Positions 18,571-27,951 of a stretch of DNA of 64,000 nucleotides are shown here, piece after piece. The translations under genes were made by a program, and so were the position numbers. Origin of the DNA: Sporosarcina jeotgali (GTDB lineage: Bacteria > Bacillota > Bacilli > Bacillales_A > Planococcaceae); the NCBI RefSeq assembly GCF_033304595.1, contig NZ_CP116341.1, positions 2,645,001-2,709,000 on the forward strand. The letters run 5' to 3'. Position 1 is the first letter of the stretch, and each line of letters starts with the position of its first letter. Under the pieces are notes generated by a model. It was not told the DNA's origin, searched no databases, and was given only the letters and a program-made list of their open reading frames with translations.

Positions 18571-19388
18571 TGAAACCCATACACCGTTTCCAAGCGGACC
18601 AGCTTCATGCTGGCTATGACCATAAAACCATTCTTCACGGAATCAGCTTGGAGATCCCAAGCAACAAAATCAGCGTAATCATCGGTTCCAACGCTTGCGG
18701 GAAGTCCACGCTTTTGAAAACATTGGCAAGACTCATCAAACCTTCAGCAGGCACTGTTCTGCTGGATGACGAACCCATCAGCAAGATGCCTTCGAAGCAA
18801 TTGGCACGTGTCCTCGGGATGCTTCCGCAGTCCCCCATTGTCCCAGAAGGTATAACGGTTGCGGATTTAGTCGGCCGCGGGCGTTACCCTCACCAATCAT
18901 TGCTTAGCGGATGGACAACATCGGACTATGAAGCCGTTGCAGAAGCGATGGATATTATGGACATTACCGAACTTGCAAACCGCAACATTGATGAACTCTC
19001 AGGCGGACAAAGACAGCGTGTCTGGATTGCCATGGCACTTGCACAGCAAACGGATATCTTATTTCTCGATGAACCTACTACTTTCTTGGATATCACGTAT
19101 CAGGTTGAAATTCTCGATTTGCTGACAGATCTTAATCGGAAGCATGGAACGACGATTGTCATGGTTCTCCACGACATTAATTTGTCCGCGCGCTATGCAG
19201 ATTATATTTTTGCACTTAAGTCCGGCAAACTGCTTTATGAAGGCGATCCTGAAGATGTCATCACTGCAGATTCCATCTTAGATATCTTCGGACTGGACTG
19301 TATGGTCATTAAAGATCCCATCTCAGGATCACCCTTCACTATTCCTAAAGGCCGATATCATGTGAATGAAGTTCCAGCGACTCGATAA
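18567..19388 (+). CDS. Iron-siderophore ABC transporter ATPase
   Basis: 273 residues, a FepC/FhuC-type ATPase that powers the two permeases. Walker A is present as GSNACGKST near residue 36 (Ala where most have Gly), the Q-loop as LPQSPIVPEG, the ABC signature as LSGGQRQRVWIAMALAQ and Walker B as ILFLDEPTTFLDI, followed by the switch His in VLHDINLSARYAD. Either of two adjacent ATGs may be used. Last in the operon and followed by a terminator. Confidence 0.95.
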   Translation: MMKPIHRFQADQLHAGYDHKTILHGISLEIPSNKISVIIGSNACGKSTLLKTLARLIKPSAGTVLLDDEPISKMPSKQLARVLGMLPQSPIVPEGITVADLVGRGRYPHQSLLSGWTTSDYEAVAEAMDIMDITELANRNIDELSGGQRQRVWIAMALAQQTDILFLDEPTTFLDITYQVEILDLLTDLNRKHGTTIVMVLHDINLSARYADYIFALKSGKLLYEGDPEDVITADSILDIFGLDCMVIKDPISGSPFTIPKGRYHVNEVPATR

Positions 19389-19399
19389 TCGCATACTGC

Positions 19400-19436
19400 A
19401 ATCCCCTTCTTTTGCTTCTGGGCAATGAAGGGGATT
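19400..19436 (+). terminator. Terminator of siderophore operon
   Basis: Arms AATCCCCTTC and GAAGGGGATT with a 17-base loop, then a T run. Confidence 0.88.
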
Positions 19437-19626
19437 TTTGATGGTCTGCATATCCTGTAAAAATGCTGCTAAATACGATTTTGCAGCTGTTCCCTATCCC
19501 CCTGTTAGGATAAAAAGGTTAGTTAGACTGTATTTCCGGGTATAGATTATATAGATATAATTTCTTCCCAGCTGATAGTGAACTGTGGAAGATTTTAAAA
19601 CGTGATCTATAGAGAGGTTGGATAGT

Positions 19627-20280
19627 GTGAAAGTACTTGTTATTGGAGCAAACGGACAAATCGGTAAAGAACTGGTTTCATTAATTCAGAAGAGTGATTC
19701 ATTGACAGCCAAAGCAATGATCCGGAAACAAGAACAGGCTTCTTATTTTGAAGACATAGGAGCCGAAACAGTTTTAGTGGATTTAGAAGACGACACGAAG
19801 AAAATTGCAGAAGCGGCTGAAGGCGCAGATGCGATTGTATTTGCAGCCGGATCCGGACCGAAAACCGGACCGGACAAAACGATGCTCATTGACTTGGATG
19901 GCGCAGTGAAGTCAATCGAAGCTGCAAAACAAGCGAACGTAAAGCGTTTCGTATTGATCAGTTCGTATGATACGACTCGTGAAGCAATCCAAGAAGCGGA
20001 TTCTTCATTCGCTCCTTACGTTGCAGCGAAACATTATGCAGACGACTGGCTCCGCAGAACGGATTTAGATTATACAATCGTTCACCCAGGTATGTTAACG
20101 AACGATGACGCAACTGGTAAAATCGAAGCTGCTGAGAAAGTCGAAGCAAACAAAGTACCTCGGGATGACATTGCTCAAGTACTGCTTGCTTGTTTAGAAG
20201 ACAACTCAACAATCGGTAAGGAGTTCCAAGTAATTGCAGGAGACACTCCTGTGAAAGAAGCGATTTCCTCACTTAAATAA
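19627..20280 (+). CDS. YhfK-like NAD(P)-binding SDR protein
   Basis: 217 residues of the atypical short-chain dehydrogenase family (SDR_a5). The nucleotide-binding motif is VLVIGANGQIGKEL at the N-terminus; then ADAIVFAAGSG, KRFVLISSY, the catalytic-type YVAAKHYADDWL and DYTIVHPGMLT. Relatives include B. subtilis YhfK and YwnB; the substrate is unknown. I choose the GTG at 19627, which has AGAGAGG seven to eight bases upstream. A TTG at 19618 lies inside that ribosome site and is unlikely. Single gene with its own terminator. Confidence 0.9.
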   Translation: MKVLVIGANGQIGKELVSLIQKSDSLTAKAMIRKQEQASYFEDIGAETVLVDLEDDTKKIAEAAEGADAIVFAAGSGPKTGPDKTMLIDLDGAVKSIEAAKQANVKRFVLISSYDTTREAIQEADSSFAPYVAAKHYADDWLRRTDLDYTIVHPGMLTNDDATGKIEAAEKVEANKVPRDDIAQVLLACLEDNSTIGKEFQVIAGDTPVKEAISSLK

Positions 20281-20288
20281 TTCACTTT

Positions 20289-20330
20289 AAAAGCCGTATT
20301 CCAAGTTCACAACTTTGGAATACGGCTTTT
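20289..20330 (+). terminator. Terminator after SDR gene
   Basis: A strong stem: arms AAAAGCCGTATTCCAA and TTGGAATACGGCTTTT around a ten-base loop. The stretch from 20331 to 20547 holds no gene I can support; a short open frame on the minus strand there has no start and may be a relic. Confidence 0.9.
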
Positions 20331-20547
20331 GAATGCTGACTTCTAAATTTCTATTACTCCCTGTACAGGTTCATTTCAATCACAGCGCCAGTTTCATAAC
20401 AAAATCGAATGATTCCTGCATTGAAATCTCATTCTCGGTCGGCAGAATTCGTTTTAACGATTATCCCAACATCCACTTTCGGAGCAGTACTCTGTTTTTT
20501 GATAGTGACATTAACGGGCCTAACAGTCTCTTGAAATGGCTGGTATC

Positions 20548-20910
20548 TCACTCTGAGCTAGGAATAATATGCATGCTCTCTAACAGCGCCCTAGCGTCCT
20601 GATTCAAATATGTAAGTGTATCTTCTCTGCTGACTAGTCCTGCATGATCTTTTACCATCAGTTTAAAGGATCGAATGTTAAAGTGAATCGCATAATCATT
20701 AATCGCTTGGATTACTTTTATTTCTGATTGCGTCAATCGTCTTCCATCCGAATTCAAAACAAATTCCAATAGATCTTGTGAGTTCCGCTGAAGATGGTGC
20801 TTATGCGCTTTTACGACCTCTAAATTATCTTCCATATACTTTCTAGCAGTTATAAAATCCATCTCTTCCACACATTGATTAATCATTTTAAACAATTCAT
20901 GAGAATTCAT
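20548..20910 (-). CDS. Hypothetical helical protein
   Basis: 120 residues, soluble and mostly helical (MINQCVEEMDFITARKYMED, LTQSEIKVIQAINDYAIHFN), with no transmembrane segment. The ATG has AAAGGAGCGG at correct spacing, so it is a real gene. The first 50 residues could form a helical hairpin of TPR type, but I do not assign a family. It stands alone between convergent neighbours. Confidence 0.7.
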   Translation of the reverse strand: MNSHELFKMINQCVEEMDFITARKYMEDNLEVVKAHKHHLQRNSQDLLEFVLNSDGRRLTQSEIKVIQAINDYAIHFNIRSFKLMVKDHAGLVSREDTLTYLNQDARALLESMHIIPSSE

Positions 20911-21077
20911 AAAACCGCTCCTTTACTTTGCCATCACTACCACTATACCATTTCACTATTAGTTATACGCAAATCCCACAATCTCATTGATATAATAGCT
21001 CTTTTTGTCTCTCATATAATAACCTCAAGATTGCCTGTATATCATGAAAACTTCTTTGTTTATAATTCCCCCCATAG

Positions 21078-21130
21078 AAAAACACTTTCGATTGCAGATA
21101 CATTAAGTGTATCACTTCGAAAGTGTTTTA
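21078..21130. terminator. Bidirectional terminator after GMC operon
   Basis: Arms AAACACTTTCG and CGAAAGTGTTT, with T runs on either strand, 60-110 bases past the GMC oxidoreductase stop codon. Confidence 0.75.
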
Positions 21131-21191
21131 GGTTTGAATCATTTAAATCGACAATCATTTGACTTCTTATTTCGCCGTGCTCGCAGCATTC

Positions 21192-22964
21192 TTATGCATT
21201 TTTCTTAAGTTCTGCTTGTGTAAGCAAGCCGCCGGATTTCAGATACTTATTCATTCCTTCTGCTGCCAGATAGGCGAACGCCCCAATTGTTCCAGTCGGG
21301 TTGTAGTTACTGTTATGAGGGAATGATGAACCTCCCACAACAAACAGGTTTTCCATATCCCACATTTGTGAATACGTATTGACCGCAGAGTTGTCAGGAC
21401 CATCTCCCATAATGGCACCGCCAAAGAAATGGTCTGTATAAAACTTATGATCGAACTCGATATCATCCTTTACTACATCGACGTTCATCGTATCAGCGCC
21501 CATTTCTTTCATAATTTCTGCACATCGAGCGACACCGGCTTTTGCTCGTTCACGATCCTGCTGATCATAAGTAACTGTTACCCGCAGAAGCGGATTTCCC
21601 AATGCATCTTTGTATGTGGGATCCAAATCCATATACGTATCTTTGTTCGGCAGGAACCCGCTTTGGGCGGTGATGAATAAATTACGATTTGCATATTTCA
21701 GCGATTTTTTTTTGAACTCTTTCCCCCAGGCAGGCGTTCCTTCTGGCACTTGGTTATTCGCAATGGGGCGAGTTCCCAGCTGGCCATAGTGAACTTCGTA
21801 TCCATGCAGGAATTTCAAATCAGTATGATCTTCGTTATCCCCGCTAAAATCGTCAATCGTAGCACCCAATGCTCCAGTGCCCATAAAATTATTAAATTTC
21901 TTGTCCTCGAAGAAACCGCGCGCACCAATATAGGTCGATAAGTTATTATAATGGCCGGTAAAGTTTTTTCCGATGATGCCTTGTCCTGTTTTCGGATTAT
22001 AAGGTTTCCCGATTTTTGAAACTAGCAGCAATTTGGTATTTGTGAATACAAATCCTGCAAGCACGACAATATCAGCAGGCTGCTCAAATTGCTCACCAGT
22101 CATCGTATCGGTATAAACCAGTCCTCTCGCACGTTTTCCATCATGAGTTACTTGCGTGACGTTCGAGTTATTCCTAAGTTCCAAGTTTCCTGTTCTCCCT
22201 GCAGTCTTAAGAACGGTTCCGATTGGATCGGCTTTTGCTCCAAAATCGCAGCCATATTCTTCACAAAAAGCACAGTAAACACAGCCATTTAATTTTTCCC
22301 CATCCGGATTTTCATAATTCTGAGAGAGATTTGCGGATGGCATATGATATGGATGATAGCCTAAATCAGTTGTCGCTTTTTTGAACAGCTTAATCGTCGG
22401 TGTCTCTTTCATAGGGGGGTTCGGATATTTATCGGATCGCGGTGGTCCAATCGGATTTTCCTCCCCTGAAATTCCTGCTGTTTTTTCATACTTGTCATAG
22501 TAGGGTTCTAACTCGTCATACGTAATGCCCCAGTCCTGCATGGTAGATCCTTTAGGTATTTTATCTTTACCATATCGTTCTACTGTCTTACTGTAAATTT
22601 CGAAATCATACGGCAGCCAGCGGAACGACATCCCATTCCAGTGGACACCCGCACCTCCCGTATTATTTCCCAATCTTGCCTTTGAATTGTTTCTAACGGG
22701 AAGTGCTGTCTTGTCCATGGAATTCCTGGAAGTAATGGTTTCCTTATTAAGATCTTGCATCAAGTCATAGCGTTTAGAATATCTAAGCTCATCTTTAGTT
22801 CCGATAAAGTCTTCATGTTTTTTATCACGGCCACGTTCAAGTATCACTACCCTATGTCCCGCTTTAGTAAGTTCAGCCGCAGCAATCCCTCCCGCCCATC
22901 CTGACCCTACAATAACCGCATCTACTTTAGGCAACGTTTTAACTAATGCAGTTCCTCCTCCCAA
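21192..22964 (-). CDS. GMC-family FAD oxidoreductase (gluconate 2-dehydrogenase large-subunit type)
   Basis: About 590 residues. The FAD motif VDAVIVGSGWAGGIAAAEL is near residue 14, followed by GHRVVILERG, the substrate-side GGAGVHWNGMSFRW, CAFCEEYGCDFGAK (a Cys cluster of this subfamily), and a C-terminal FFGGAIMGDGPDNSAVNTYSQ and NYNPTGTIGAFAYLA. It should oxidise a sugar, sugar acid or alcohol at the cell surface together with the Tat-exported partner upstream. No cytochrome subunit is nearby. The start is unclear: GGAGGAGG is spaced seven bases before a TTA, not a normal start codon. The given TTG lies upstream of that site and another TTG lies 19 bases beyond. Confidence 0.85.
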   Translation of the reverse strand: MGGGTALVKTLPKVDAVIVGSGWAGGIAAAELTKAGHRVVILERGRDKKHEDFIGTKDELRYSKRYDLMQDLNKETITSRNSMDKTALPVRNNSKARLGNNTGGAGVHWNGMSFRWLPYDFEIYSKTVERYGKDKIPKGSTMQDWGITYDELEPYYDKYEKTAGISGEENPIGPPRSDKYPNPPMKETPTIKLFKKATTDLGYHPYHMPSANLSQNYENPDGEKLNGCVYCAFCEEYGCDFGAKADPIGTVLKTAGRTGNLELRNNSNVTQVTHDGKRARGLVYTDTMTGEQFEQPADIVVLAGFVFTNTKLLLVSKIGKPYNPKTGQGIIGKNFTGHYNNLSTYIGARGFFEDKKFNNFMGTGALGATIDDFSGDNEDHTDLKFLHGYEVHYGQLGTRPIANNQVPEGTPAWGKEFKKKSLKYANRNLFITAQSGFLPNKDTYMDLDPTYKDALGNPLLRVTVTYDQQDRERAKAGVARCAEIMKEMGADTMNVDVVKDDIEFDHKFYTDHFFGGAIMGDGPDNSAVNTYSQMWDMENLFVVGGSSFPHNSNYNPTGTIGAFAYLAAEGMNKYLKSGGLLTQAELKKNA

Positions 22965-22972
22965 TTTTTAGT

Positions 22973-23776
22973 TTAGTGTCCTTGATAGTCCCTTAAACTG
23001 ACAGGTTCCAATTTCTTGAACTCATCTTGTTCGATATAGCCTGCGTAAGAAGCTTGCGCGCCAGGGAACTCTTTCATCTTCCATCCTTCCATATTTTTGT
23101 TTCCGCCATAAACCGGATCGGAGTATGCCCCTTCCAATGTGGATTGGATCAGCAATGCCATAAATTCAGATGCGACTAGTCCGGTCATTTTCACTTTATC
23201 GTTTTCAAAATCCTGTAATATTTCTATTTGCTGCTCTGCTTCAGCTTTGTCAAATGTCGTCTTAAACCGTTTTTGACTTTCATCATCCATCTTCCTCAAT
23301 CCTTGAAGGAAAATGTCGCCCCGATCCAAAATGGATTGTTCTCCAGCAGGGCCTGCAGATTTATCAGTTGCATCTAAAACGGCTGTATATGGACCATGTC
23401 TGTAATCTCTTCCGTTGATTCCCCAACGGCCAGCCAATTGTTTGTCAATATAATAAGGGACATCTAATTTAATAGCCCCTGGTCCATCCTCGTCCTCAGG
23501 ATAGATTTGTTCCGTTGCAGCCATCAATACCATAAAATCCTGATGCCGAGTAAAGAATTGCATCGCTTCATGTACGTCAATTTGTGCATCCTTACTCTGC
23601 GCAATCTGTTGTTCTTTTTTAGAATCAAAACTATTCGTCAGCAAGCCTCCAAATATGGAACCTCCGACTAATCCACCCGCCACTAAACCTGAATTCTTCA
23701 GGAACTTCCGGCGACTCATATCTTGCTGCTTTTGTTTTTCTGCATTCGCATCATCGCTTGGATTATTTTCCGCCAT
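22973..23776 (-). CDS. Gluconate 2-dehydrogenase subunit 3 family protein, Tat-exported
   Basis: 267 residues. A twin-arginine signal is clear: SRRKFLKNSG near residue 20, followed by a glycine-rich hydrophobic stretch to about residue 50. The family signature follows (QFFTRHQDFMVLMAATEQIYPEDEDGPGA and SEFMALLIQSTLEGAYSDPVYGGNKNMEGWK). It serves as the small subunit that is exported folded and carries the GMC flavoprotein with it. GGGGAGGT precedes the ATG. The GMC gene begins within ten bases of its stop. Confidence 0.9.
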   Translation of the reverse strand: MAENNPSDDANAEKQKQQDMSRRKFLKNSGLVAGGLVGGSIFGGLLTNSFDSKKEQQIAQSKDAQIDVHEAMQFFTRHQDFMVLMAATEQIYPEDEDGPGAIKLDVPYYIDKQLAGRWGINGRDYRHGPYTAVLDATDKSAGPAGEQSILDRGDIFLQGLRKMDDESQKRFKTTFDKAEAEQQIEILQDFENDKVKMTGLVASEFMALLIQSTLEGAYSDPVYGGNKNMEGWKMKEFPGAQASYAGYIEQDEFKKLEPVSLRDYQGH

Positions 23777-24184
23777 GTTAAGACCTCCCCAATTCTATGG
23801 TTTTTTGTACTTGTTAAGCATTTAATTTAATTACAATTCTGCAAATACAGACATTCACAAGTATGCATCCATAAAAAATAGTGAATTATGATTTCGAACA
23901 GAGTATTGACGAGTCTTAACAAAACTAGTCATTAATTTACAGCTAGCATTCACAGCATTCTAGGAACTTCATGGATATCCCATGTCGATCCTTTCGCTAT
24001 TTTCTATAAGTGGACCTAACTGGTTTGTACTGCTGGCAAAGTCGTTTTTCCATCTGGACCCGTTTGCTTTATTAGCGCAAATGGCACAATTCATGATAGA
24101 GTATTAGATAATACGACTGGCTTTGTCAGTCCATCTTTATGATTTTTTCAGGAAGTTACACACTATGAAAGAGGAGTGAGTGGA
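23777..24184. other. Intergenic region without a supported gene
   Basis: About 400 bases between the GMC operon and the aldolase. It should hold both promoters. A 41-codon open frame on the minus strand (about 23963-24105) has no ribosome site and I do not call it. Confidence 0.5.
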
Positions 24185-25069
24185 ATGAATGAAAAACAAT
24201 TTGACAAGGTGAAAAACGGAAAAGGGTTCATTGCAGCGCTTGACCAAAGCGGCGGCAGTACTCCTAAAGCACTTGCAGCATACGGTGTGAATGAAGATGC
24301 GTATTCAAACGAAGATGAAATGTTTACACTGGTGCATGATATGCGGACAAGAATCATCACCTCATCCGCTTTTGACGCACAGCACATTCTAGGTGCGATT
24401 CTTTTCGAACAAACGATGGATCGTGAAATTGACGGTATGTATACCGCTGATTATTTAGCTGAAAAGAAAGGAATTGCTCCTTTCCTTAAAATTGATAAAG
24501 GTCTTGCAGATGAAGCAAATGGAGTCCAGCTCATGAAGCCTATTACTGATTTGGATGACACATTAAAACGTGCAAACGAGCGTCATATTTTCGGGACAAA
24601 AATGCGTTCTGTCATTAAAGAACCAAATGAAGAAGGCATTAAAGCTGTTGTCGATCAGCAATTTGAAGTCGGGAAGCAAATTATTGCTGCCGGTCTCGTG
24701 CCGATCATCGAACCGGAAGTGGACATTAACAGCGCAAACAAACCAGCTTGCGAAGAATTATTGAAAACGGAACTTCTTAATCATTTGGATCAGTTGAAAG
24801 ATGATGAAAATGTCATGTTGAAACTGACGATTCCTACCGAGGCAAACTTGTACAGGGAACTGATTAAGCACCCTAGAGTGGTACGAGTTGTCGCACTTTC
24901 TGGGGGGTACTCGACTGATATTGCCAATGAAAAGCTGAAAGAGAATGAAGGTCTGATTGCCAGCTTCTCAAGAGCTCTCAGCCAGGACTTGAATGCGAAC
25001 CAATCAGACGATGAGTTCAATGATGCTCTCGGAAAAGCGGTTCAATCGATTTACGAAGCATCTATTTAA
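24185..25069 (+). CDS. fda: Class I fructose-bisphosphate aldolase
   Basis: 294 residues of the bacterial class I (Schiff-base) FBP aldolase family, as in Staphylococcus Fda. It cleaves fructose 1,6-bisphosphate to glyceraldehyde 3-phosphate and dihydroxyacetone phosphate. Motifs: [18 protein letters not shown] at the N-terminus, [24 protein letters not shown] with the Lys-containing strand, [17 protein letters not shown] (candidate Schiff-base Lys) and ALSGGYS for phosphate. The ATG at 24185 has GAGGAG eight bases away; a GTG nine bases earlier is too close. Single gene with its own terminator. Confidence 0.93.
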   Translation: MNEKQFDKVKNGKGFIAALDQSGGSTPKALAAYGVNEDAYSNEDEMFTLVHDMRTRIITSSAFDAQHILGAILFEQTMDREIDGMYTADYLAEKKGIAPFLKIDKGLADEANGVQLMKPITDLDDTLKRANERHIFGTKMRSVIKEPNEEGIKAVVDQQFEVGKQIIAAGLVPIIEPEVDINSANKPACEELLKTELLNHLDQLKDDENVMLKLTIPTEANLYRELIKHPRVVRVVALSGGYSTDIANEKLKENEGLIASFSRALSQDLNANQSDDEFNDALGKAVQSIYEASI

Positions 25070-25072
25070 GTG

Positions 25073-25119
25073 AAAAGCCTGTGCAAAGACCAATTCTTTT
25101 GGTTTTTGCACAGGCTTTT
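25073..25119 (+). terminator. Terminator after aldolase gene
   Basis: Arms AAAAGCCTGTGCAAA and TTTTTGCACAGGCTTTT form a 15-pair stem. From 25120 to 25408 I see no gene. Confidence 0.9.
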
Positions 25120-25408
25120 AAGGTTACTTTGTTCTTTTGATGAAACCAGCTATCTCGTATTCAGCGTCCCAAGCCTATTTCCAGAACCGTCGTTTGAAGC
25201 ATCTTTTGTTGGATTCACTGTATTCCCTCCAGTTTTTAATCTTCCAAAATGTGACGAACTATTTTCCAAATTCAACGATTCATTTATTCGAGATTTTTTT
25301 AACCTTATAATAGTTTATCAAACGGATAGGAAAAAGATCCGCATCTGATAAGTTCAGCAGACTGCGAATCTTCAAGGGAACTATACAGGGATGACCATGG
25401 AGTCTCCT

Positions 25409-25822
25409 TTACTTCACAAGTGTCACAGGACAACTCATGCGCTTAACTACTTTCTCACTGACACTCCCAAATATAAGCCCTTTAAACGCCGTCAGCCCCC
25501 GGCTCCCGAGTATTAGCTGATCAACTTCACTTGCATTCACATATTTGATAATTGCAGGGCCCGTCTGCCCTTTCAACAACGTAACTTTCGGTTCTACCCC
25601 GGCTTCACGTGCTAATTTCACAACAGGCTGGATATTTTTCTTTTGATACGCAGCAAGATTTTTAGGACTTTGCGATAAAAGCCGTTCGTCTTCCACCTTA
25701 CTAAAATCGGTTACAAAAATAATTTCCAAATGCGTCTCCGGCAAATACTGAACAAGCATCAGTGCGTGTTGCGTCGCACGTAATGCACTCTCCGAGCCAT
25801 CCACAGCCACTGCAATATTCAT
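25409..25822 (-). CDS. UspA-family universal stress protein
   Basis: 137 residues, one Usp domain. The start NIAVAVDGSESALRAT and the C-terminal ATP-binding pattern LILGSRGLTAFKGLIFGSVSEKVVKRMSCPVTLVK are complete (GxRG-x9-GS-x). It should bind ATP and help in stress survival; the partner is unknown. I start at the ATG at 25822, seven bases after AGGAGGG. Single gene. Confidence 0.93.
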   Translation of the reverse strand: MNIAVAVDGSESALRATQHALMLVQYLPETHLEIIFVTDFSKVEDERLLSQSPKNLAAYQKKNIQPVVKLAREAGVEPKVTLLKGQTGPAIIKYVNASEVDQLILGSRGLTAFKGLIFGSVSEKVVKRMSCPVTLVK

Positions 25823-25974
25823 AATCACCCTCCTAAAATTTGCTCGCTAGTCAAAGAGTCATACAAGTAATACCACCGATTCTACCAGACCTTAAACAGA
25901 ATACAATGAATGTGCTAGTACTTTTTCAGTTTAACTTAAACTATTTGTTCAGACGGGGTGAGCGCTAAAAAATG

Positions 25975-26444
25975 TCATTGTACTTCTTCTGCACAAACAG
26001 CCAATGTTTTTCTAATTTCAGCACGCACATCATCTTCTTGATACTTTATAATCGGCATCGTTTCATTGGGGTCAATAAAGGCTTCCCGATTTTGCATTTC
26101 AATTTGTTTTCCTAAATGAATTGCAAGTTCTTTTCCTTTTGCTGCGACCCTTTTATCCATTTCCAGTGCTGAGGGTTTCAGTTGGTTTACTGGCACTGTC
26201 ACGATTGTCGTTTCAGTTTGACCTAAGCTCTCCGCAATCATTTTATAAAATTCGTCATATTTCATATATTTGTTCATCGGTCATTTTATTAATGTCTCCG
26301 GTCTTTCACTCGTTCCGGCATTACATCCTCCATCACTTACTTGTTGCGTGAAATTGTAGTAACCTCGTAATATTTACGGAGCAACACTGTGATGGTTTCA
26401 AGCCCAAGCAACCCGGTCCGCCTAAAACAAATACTTTTTCCATT
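25975..26444 (-). pseudogene. Decayed NAD-dependent epimerase/dehydratase
   Basis: From the ATG at 26444 the frame reads EKVFVLGGPGCLGL, the N-terminal Rossmann motif of an epimerase. One frame further on the text continues as ETITVLLRKYYEVTTISRNK and stops at 26337. Downstream, a 100-codon open frame (26277-25975) reads MKYDEFYKMIAESLG and VVTVPVNQLKP-like text, then IKYQEDDVRAEIRKTL, which fits the C-terminal part of the same kind of protein. The middle is missing. I take this as one gene with a frameshift and a large deletion; the C-terminal match is weaker than the N-terminal one. Confidence 0.5.
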
Positions 26445-26586
26445 TTGAAAAACGTCCCTTCACACAGTGTCCAAGTATTCTACCCTTTCGCTGAACGGAG
26501 TAATCTATCTGCGAAATAGTTTCAAAGCATGGAGGGGATGAATAGGACCTTTCCATTAGAGATGAAAAACGTTCACAACGAAAAAA

Positions 26587-26613
26587 GACACGACCCGTTG
26601 ATAGGATCGTGTC
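26587..26613 (-). terminator. Terminator after chemoreceptor gene
   Basis: Arms GACACGATCC and GGGTCGTGTC with one G-T pair, then a six-base T run on the minus strand. Confidence 0.88.
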
Positions 26614-26626
26614 ATCGATTACATGA

Positions 26627-27565
26627 TTATTTTACAGACAATTGGCGAATACCGTTTTCAAGACGCTTGTCGACTTCCTTGGCATCTTCAATATGGTCAA
26701 TGATGAGTCCATGTGCTTGTGAGAAGAGTGTTTTAGCATCCAGCAATTCGCTTTTCACTTCAGCAGATAATTGTTTTTGCTCTTCAATCATTTTCTGAAT
26801 CGAACCTATATCGCCTTGGCTCTTTTCGATTGTAGTTAAAATACGTTCAATTTTCTCAGCTGTCGCGAGACTGACTTGAACGCCTTTATCTACAAGTTCA
26901 GCACTTGTTCTTGTAGAATCCAAAGCTTCTTTAATCTCTTCACGCAATGACGAAGTGAGCGTTTGGATGCTTGCTGTACTCTTCGCTGTACTTTCTGCCA
27001 GATTACGGACTTCCTGTGCAACAACCGCGAATCCTTTTCCAGATTCCCCGGCTCTAGCTGCTTCGATGGACGCGTTCAAAGCCAGTAAATTCGTTTGTGT
27101 CGCAATTCCATCGATAACACCTACAATCGATTGAATCTCATCCGAACGCTCACTTAAGTTGGTCATATTTTTCTCGGATGCCTGGATTTGTTCCCCAAGA
27201 GTTTTGATGACTTCTGCTGTAGCGTTGACTTCTCTTGTACCTTCAGTAGCTTCAGTAACCATCACATTCGATTGATCTTCCAAAGAACGGCCTTTTTCAT
27301 ATAGTTCAGTTGACTTTTGGGTCGTTTGTGCACTTAGCTGGTCAATGTTCTCAAACCGATCTTCGATTCGGCCAACCGCATCACCTAGTACATCATGCTG
27401 GCCATTTACTTTCTCATGCTGCATTACAGCAGCCGCTAACTCGTCTCTTAACTCCAGCAAACGGACCTGATCTTGCTCTTCTTTTAAAGCTTGGCTTTCT
27501 TTTAAGGCCGTTAACTCTTCTTGGAAATTATCTATTTCTGCTGGTCTGCTTTTACTTTTAAACAT
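26627..27565 (-). CDS. Soluble methyl-accepting chemotaxis-type protein
   Basis: 312 residues with no membrane segment. The first 90 residues are a charged coiled coil. The rest is an MCP signalling domain with the conserved tip [41 protein letters not shown] near residues 165-205, which docks CheA and CheW. No sensor domain such as PAS, globin or Cache is visible, so it may sense through a partner or report an internal state. Single gene; chemotaxis genes are not in the window. Confidence 0.92.
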   Translation of the reverse strand: MFKSKSRPAEIDNFQEELTALKESQALKEEQDQVRLLELRDELAAAVMQHEKVNGQHDVLGDAVGRIEDRFENIDQLSAQTTQKSTELYEKGRSLEDQSNVMVTEATEGTREVNATAEVIKTLGEQIQASEKNMTNLSERSDEIQSIVGVIDGIATQTNLLALNASIEAARAGESGKGFAVVAQEVRNLAESTAKSTASIQTLTSSLREEIKEALDSTRTSAELVDKGVQVSLATAEKIERILTTIEKSQGDIGSIQKMIEEQKQLSAEVKSELLDAKTLFSQAHGLIIDHIEDAKEVDKRLENGIRQLSVK

Positions 27566-27951
27566 ATGAATTCCTCCAAGTTATCTTTATGTTCATAATT
27601 ATAGCACAGAATGACCTATTCTCTTTAACTATTTTAGGGTCAGAAGTCATGTTTCGGACTTTTTGTGAACGTTGACATCCGTAAATAGGTTCATGCTTGC
27701 AACGAGATACTGAACAAATTTCCCTGACACTGTTTTTTTGTCCAAAGAACGTTTGATATAATCATAGAAAGGTATGGTTTAAGTATGACTTTCAATTCAT
27801 AAGGCAACACTTCAATAATAATCAGATTCATCAAACAGTAAAATTGAGATGAAGACGAGAAACCTCTATTATATAAAGAATGTCAGGTCCGGATTTCATT
27901 TTAAAACGTGTTTTAGGATTTGCTAATCCAAAATGAGGTGATGAGAAGCTA
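27566..27951. other. Intergenic region upstream of the MFS pump
   Basis: About 390 bases. A TATAAT near 27757 is the only promoter-like element I see, with a poor -35. No gene or regulator is recognised here. Confidence 0.4.

Noticed and set aside
20331-20547. Open minus-strand stretch reading VTIKKQSTAPKVDVGIIVKT
   Set aside because: It has no start, breaks frame after about 38 codons and has no family I can name; it may be a relic.
23963-24105. 41-codon minus-strand frame beginning MNCAICANK
   Set aside because: It has no ribosome site and matches nothing I know.
25070-25348. 92-codon open frame after the aldolase gene
   Set aside because: It runs through the strong terminator and has no ribosome site.
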